A stretch of 8,086 bases of DNA from an uncultured Blautia sp. Lineage in GTDB: Bacteria > Bacillota > Clostridia > Lachnospirales > Lachnospiraceae. The notes beneath the pieces were generated by a model. That model was not told the origin of the DNA. It saw nothing but the letters and a program-made list of their open reading frames with translations, and ran no database searches. Shown in pieces: positions 6,050 to 8,086 of this stretch. The translations under genes were made by a program, and so were the position numbers. The stretch is taken from NCBI GenBank assembly GCA_937893675.1, contig CALBGI010000010.1, positions 1 to 8,086 on the forward strand. The letters are read 5' to 3'. Numbering within the stretch: position 1 is the stretch's first letter; each line of letters starts with the position of its first letter.

Positions 6050-6442
6050 CTATGTTTGGCATCCTGAAATACAATACATATCAACCATACCATCACAAAG
6101 AAGATGATCATCTTGATCGGTAATGCTGATATGAAAGTAAGCCATGTGCTTACCGCGCTTTATGATTTCAGCTTTTGCAAAGATTGTCCCTGACTGTACG
6201 TTATGCAGGAAATTGATATGTGCGCTTTGCGTTACATAATCTCTACCATCCATTCTGGCAAAAATTCCCGCCACGCAATCTGCCATTGCATATAACAATC
6301 CTCCATGTACGTGTCCATGAAGATTCATAGATTCGGCAACCAAGTTTACCTTTACCACACAGCAATCCGGGTCAACTTTGCATATTTGAATATGGTTATA
6401 AGACATAAAAGGATTGCCTTTTTCGTATGCAGAAAAATCCAT
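6050..6442 (-). CDS. PaaI-type hotdog-fold thioesterase, 130 aa
   Basis: This is a probable acyl-CoA thioesterase of the 4HBT/PaaI hotdog superfamily, acting in the cytosol on an unknown acyl-CoA. The key segment is MNLHGHVHGGLLYAMADCVAG (about 39-59). It contains N40, the HGG motif at 46-48 and D55, which match the catalytic asparagine/aspartate region of PaaI. The length is typical for the family. The start ATG at 6442 follows a near-perfect ribosome binding site, GAGGTGA (6455-6449), which overlaps the stop codon of pyrI. The gap to pyrI is only 6 nt, so the two are co-transcribed and probably translationally coupled. A thioesterase at the end of a pyrimidine operon has no obvious metabolic link, so the substrate cannot be inferred from context. 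Confidence 0.87.
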   Translation of the reverse strand: MDFSAYEKGNPFMSYNHIQICKVDPDCCVVKVNLVAESMNLHGHVHGGLLYAMADCVAGIFARMDGRDYVTQSAHINFLHNVQSGTIFAKAEIIKRGKHMAYFHISITDQDDHLLCDGMVDMYCISGCQT

Positions 6443-6448
6443 ATGGTA

Positions 6449-6874
6449 TCACCTCTGTACCGGCAGTTCCTGATTACAGTAAAGGCAGCGGTACTTTCCA
6501 GAAGGAGACAGTTTGAAAATATGGTCGCATCCTGCCTCAATACTGGTAATACATCGTGGGTTTGTGCATTTAACCACATTTCGCAATATCTCTGGCATAT
6601 CAGGCTGACATTTTCGCTCCACTACTCCGTCTTTGATATAGATTAGTGTAATTCGCCGATCCAGATAGCCTAAAATCTCCAGCCGTTCCGGAAGGTTTGA
6701 ACCTTCGATCTTAATCAGATCTTTTGTTCCATATTTCTCACTGCGCACAGATTGCAGCAGCGCAACCGCCTGATGTTTGCTCTCCAGATGGAGCAGCCGG
6801 TAAATTTCCATACCGCGCCCAGCGGGGATATGGTCAATAACCACACCATTTTGAATGGGTTCTACCTTCAGCAT
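6449..6874 (-). CDS. pyrI: Aspartate carbamoyltransferase regulatory chain PyrI, 141 aa
   Basis: PyrI is the non-catalytic chain that binds CTP or ATP and gives allosteric control to the PyrB catalytic trimers in the class of enzyme found in E. coli. The N-terminal nucleotide-binding domain (about 1-97) includes the typical NGVVIDHIPAGRG and the strand LIKIEGSNL. The C-terminal zinc domain has four cysteines at 103 and 108 (CTNPRC) and 130 and 133 (CLYC), matching the known zinc site that contacts PyrB. The length is slightly below E. coli PyrI (153 aa) but complete. The ATG at 6874 lies inside the end of pyrB, so the two overlap by 7 nt (ATGCTGA). This arrangement favours balanced synthesis of the two chains. 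Confidence 0.97.
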   Translation of the reverse strand: MLKVEPIQNGVVIDHIPAGRGMEIYRLLHLESKHQAVALLQSVRSEKYGTKDLIKIEGSNLPERLEILGYLDRRITLIYIKDGVVERKCQPDMPEILRNVVKCTNPRCITSIEAGCDHIFKLSPSGKYRCLYCNQELPVQR

Positions 6875-7815
6875 TTTAACACCTTCTCTCCAGTCACAGG
6901 ATCGGCAATTCCCAACAGAGCCATAATTAGTGCCATGCGAACATAAACGCCATTCTGCACCTGATCAAAATAAGCGGCACGGGGATCATCATCTACCGTC
7001 CGAGTAATTTCATCGACACGAGGCAGTGGATGCAACACAGGCATATCCGGCCTAGCCAATTTCATTTTTTCAGGGTCAAGCGTGTAGATGCTCTTTAGCC
7101 GAATGTAATCTTCCTCATTAAAAAAACGTTCTTTCTGCACTCTGGTCATATATAACACATCCAGCTTAGGGAGTGTGTCCTCCAAACTGCTGACCTCCCA
7201 ATATAAGGAATTTGCCGGGTGCAATGTATCCTCCTTCAAATATTCGGGAATGCGAAGTTCCTCTGGCGAGATAAAATAAAACTGATTTCCTAAAAAACGA
7301 ACAAGATTGTTGACCAAAGAATGCACTGTCCGGCCGAACTTCAGATCACCGCAAAAACCAACGGTCAGATGATCCAACCGTCCCATGCGCTGGCGAATCG
7401 TCAGCAAATCAATTAAAGTTTGTGTAGGATGATTATGGCCTCCGTCACCAGCATTTATGACAGGAACTTTGGAAAACATGGAAGCGCGAAGCGGAGCACC
7501 TTCTTTTGGGTGGCGCATAGCTATAATATTGGAATAGCAGCTGACTACGCGAGCTGTATCAGCAACCGTTTCTCCTTTGGTTGCACTGGACTGTTCTGCT
7601 CCGGAGAAGCCGAGCGTCTGCCCGCCCAGACTTAGCATGGCAGATTCAAAAGAAAGCCGGGTTCTCGTACTGGGTTCATAAAATAAGGTCGCCAGCTTTT
7701 TGCCGTCAGCCACATGCGCATACATCTCCGGAGCGGCGGCAATTCGATCAGCCAAATCCAGGACTGCCATCGTTTCATCGTCATTGAAATCGGTTGGTTC
7801 AATCAGGTGTCTCAC
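6868..7815 (-). CDS. pyrB: Aspartate carbamoyltransferase catalytic chain PyrB, about 315 aa
   Basis: PyrB condenses carbamoyl phosphate with L-aspartate to N-carbamoyl-aspartate, the committed step of UMP synthesis. Counting from the GTG start, the carbamoyl-phosphate motif FYEPSTRTRLSFE is at about 45-57 (STRTR 49-53). K80 lies in SATKGE. H129 is in HNHPTQ, R162 is in FGRTVHS, and the HPLPR loop is at 262-266. All are intact. I prefer the GTG at 7815 over the ATG at 7821. The run of G in AAAGGGGGA is only 1 nt from the ATG but about 7 nt from the GTG, the GTG overlaps the purA stop as GTGA, and it gives the usual clostridial beginning M-R-H-L-I. The ATG form would be 317 aa. The gene is tightly linked to purA upstream and overlaps pyrI downstream. 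Confidence 0.96.
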   Translation of the reverse strand: MRHLIEPTDFNDDETMAVLDLADRIAAAPEMYAHVADGKKLATLFYEPSTRTRLSFESAMLSLGGQTLGFSGAEQSSATKGETVADTARVVSCYSNIIAMRHPKEGAPLRASMFSKVPVINAGDGGHNHPTQTLIDLLTIRQRMGRLDHLTVGFCGDLKFGRTVHSLVNNLVRFLGNQFYFISPEELRIPEYLKEDTLHPANSLYWEVSSLEDTLPKLDVLYMTRVQKERFFNEEDYIRLKSIYTLDPEKMKLARPDMPVLHPLPRVDEITRTVDDDPRAAYFDQVQNGVYVRMALIMALLGIADPVTGEKVLKC

Positions 7816-8086
7816 AGCCATTCCCCCTTTATCAGATATTCTTCGCGCTTTGCGCCGACAGAGATAAACTGGATCTCGTGATCAAGTAATTTTTCCAGCG
7901 TTTTGATATAATTTTTTGCAGCATCCGGCAGTTCCTCCCAGCGACGGCAAGCGGAAATGTCCTGTTTCCAGCCGGGAATGAAGCTGATAACCGGTTGATA
8001 TTCTTCCAGATTTTCCGTAGGAACAAAGGTGTCTGTTTCTTTGCCTTTGTACAAATATCCCGTAATGATGGGAATTTCCTGCATAT
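7812..8086 (-). CDS. purA: Adenylosuccinate synthetase PurA, C-terminal part (cut by window edge)
   Basis: Only the last 90 or so residues are visible; the gene continues beyond 8086. PurA joins IMP and aspartate, using GTP, to make adenylosuccinate on the way to AMP. The visible part matches the C-terminal end of the family. It has the ITGYLYKGKETDTFVPT strand region, then PVISFIPGWKQDIS, ELPDAAKNYIKTLEKLL and the closing ISVGAKREEYLI. The apparent ATG at 8084 is an internal methionine, not the start. The stop TGA (7814-7812) overlaps the preferred pyrB start GTG by 4 nt, or the ATG form by 10 nt, so purA is upstream in the same operon as pyrB, pyrI and the thioesterase. Confidence 0.93.
   Translation of the reverse strand, partial: MQEIPIITGYLYKGKETDTFVPTENLEEYQPVISFIPGWKQDISACRRWEELPDAAKNYIKTLEKLLDHEIQFISVGAKREEYLIKGEWL

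Noticed and set aside
6305..6646. Forward open frame of 113 codons across the thioesterase and pyrI genes
   Set aside because: It is antisense to two well-supported genes and has no recognisable domain.

Overview
The window looks like chromosomal DNA from a Gram-positive anaerobe of the class Clostridia. The reasons are strong AGGAGG-type ribosome binding sites, a sigma-A type promoter, a transcription-terminating cobalamin riboswitch, short overlapping operons, and a split aspartate carbamoyltransferase (pyrB plus pyrI). I cannot name the genus from sequence alone. I see no mobile element, tRNA, rRNA or CRISPR array.

Left part (1-5160, + strand): a methionine-synthesis module under apparent vitamin B12 control. 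A good promoter (71-99) starts a leader of about 260 nt. The leader carries an adenosylcobalamin-type riboswitch aptamer (121-232), followed immediately by an intrinsic terminator (233-264) and then a second terminator-like hairpin (265-319). Next come a small nine-cysteine protein (PF04071-type 'cysteine-rich small domain') and, overlapping it by 4 nt, a LysR-family regulator. A long hairpin ends that pair. Just after the hairpin lies a second promoter (1632-1660), which drives metE (B12-independent methionine synthase) and a single-barrel MetE-like methyltransferase of the YxjG/YxjH type. A 15-bp dyad with the LysR T-N11-A pattern sits in the tip of the hairpin, centred about 66 nt upstream of the predicted metE start point. 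The layout suggests a relay. When B12 is scarce, the leader is read through and the LysR regulator is made. The regulator then activates metE and its partner, so homocysteine can be methylated without a B12-dependent MetH. The steps in this relay are inferred.

Right part (5158-8086, - strand): this half converges on the left module at a bidirectional terminator. Reading leftwards from the window edge, the genes are the 3' end of purA (adenylosuccinate synthetase), pyrB, pyrI, a PaaI-type hotdog thioesterase and a DUF1275 (YoaK-type) membrane protein. purA/pyrB and pyrB/pyrI overlap, and the thioesterase follows pyrI by 6 nt, so these four are almost certainly co-transcribed. The first three genes encode the aspartate-consuming steps of AMP and UMP synthesis. 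The thioesterase and the DUF1275 protein have no obvious link to nucleotide metabolism.

No gene-free stretch is longer than 300 nt apart from the leader region 1-367, which is described feature by feature.
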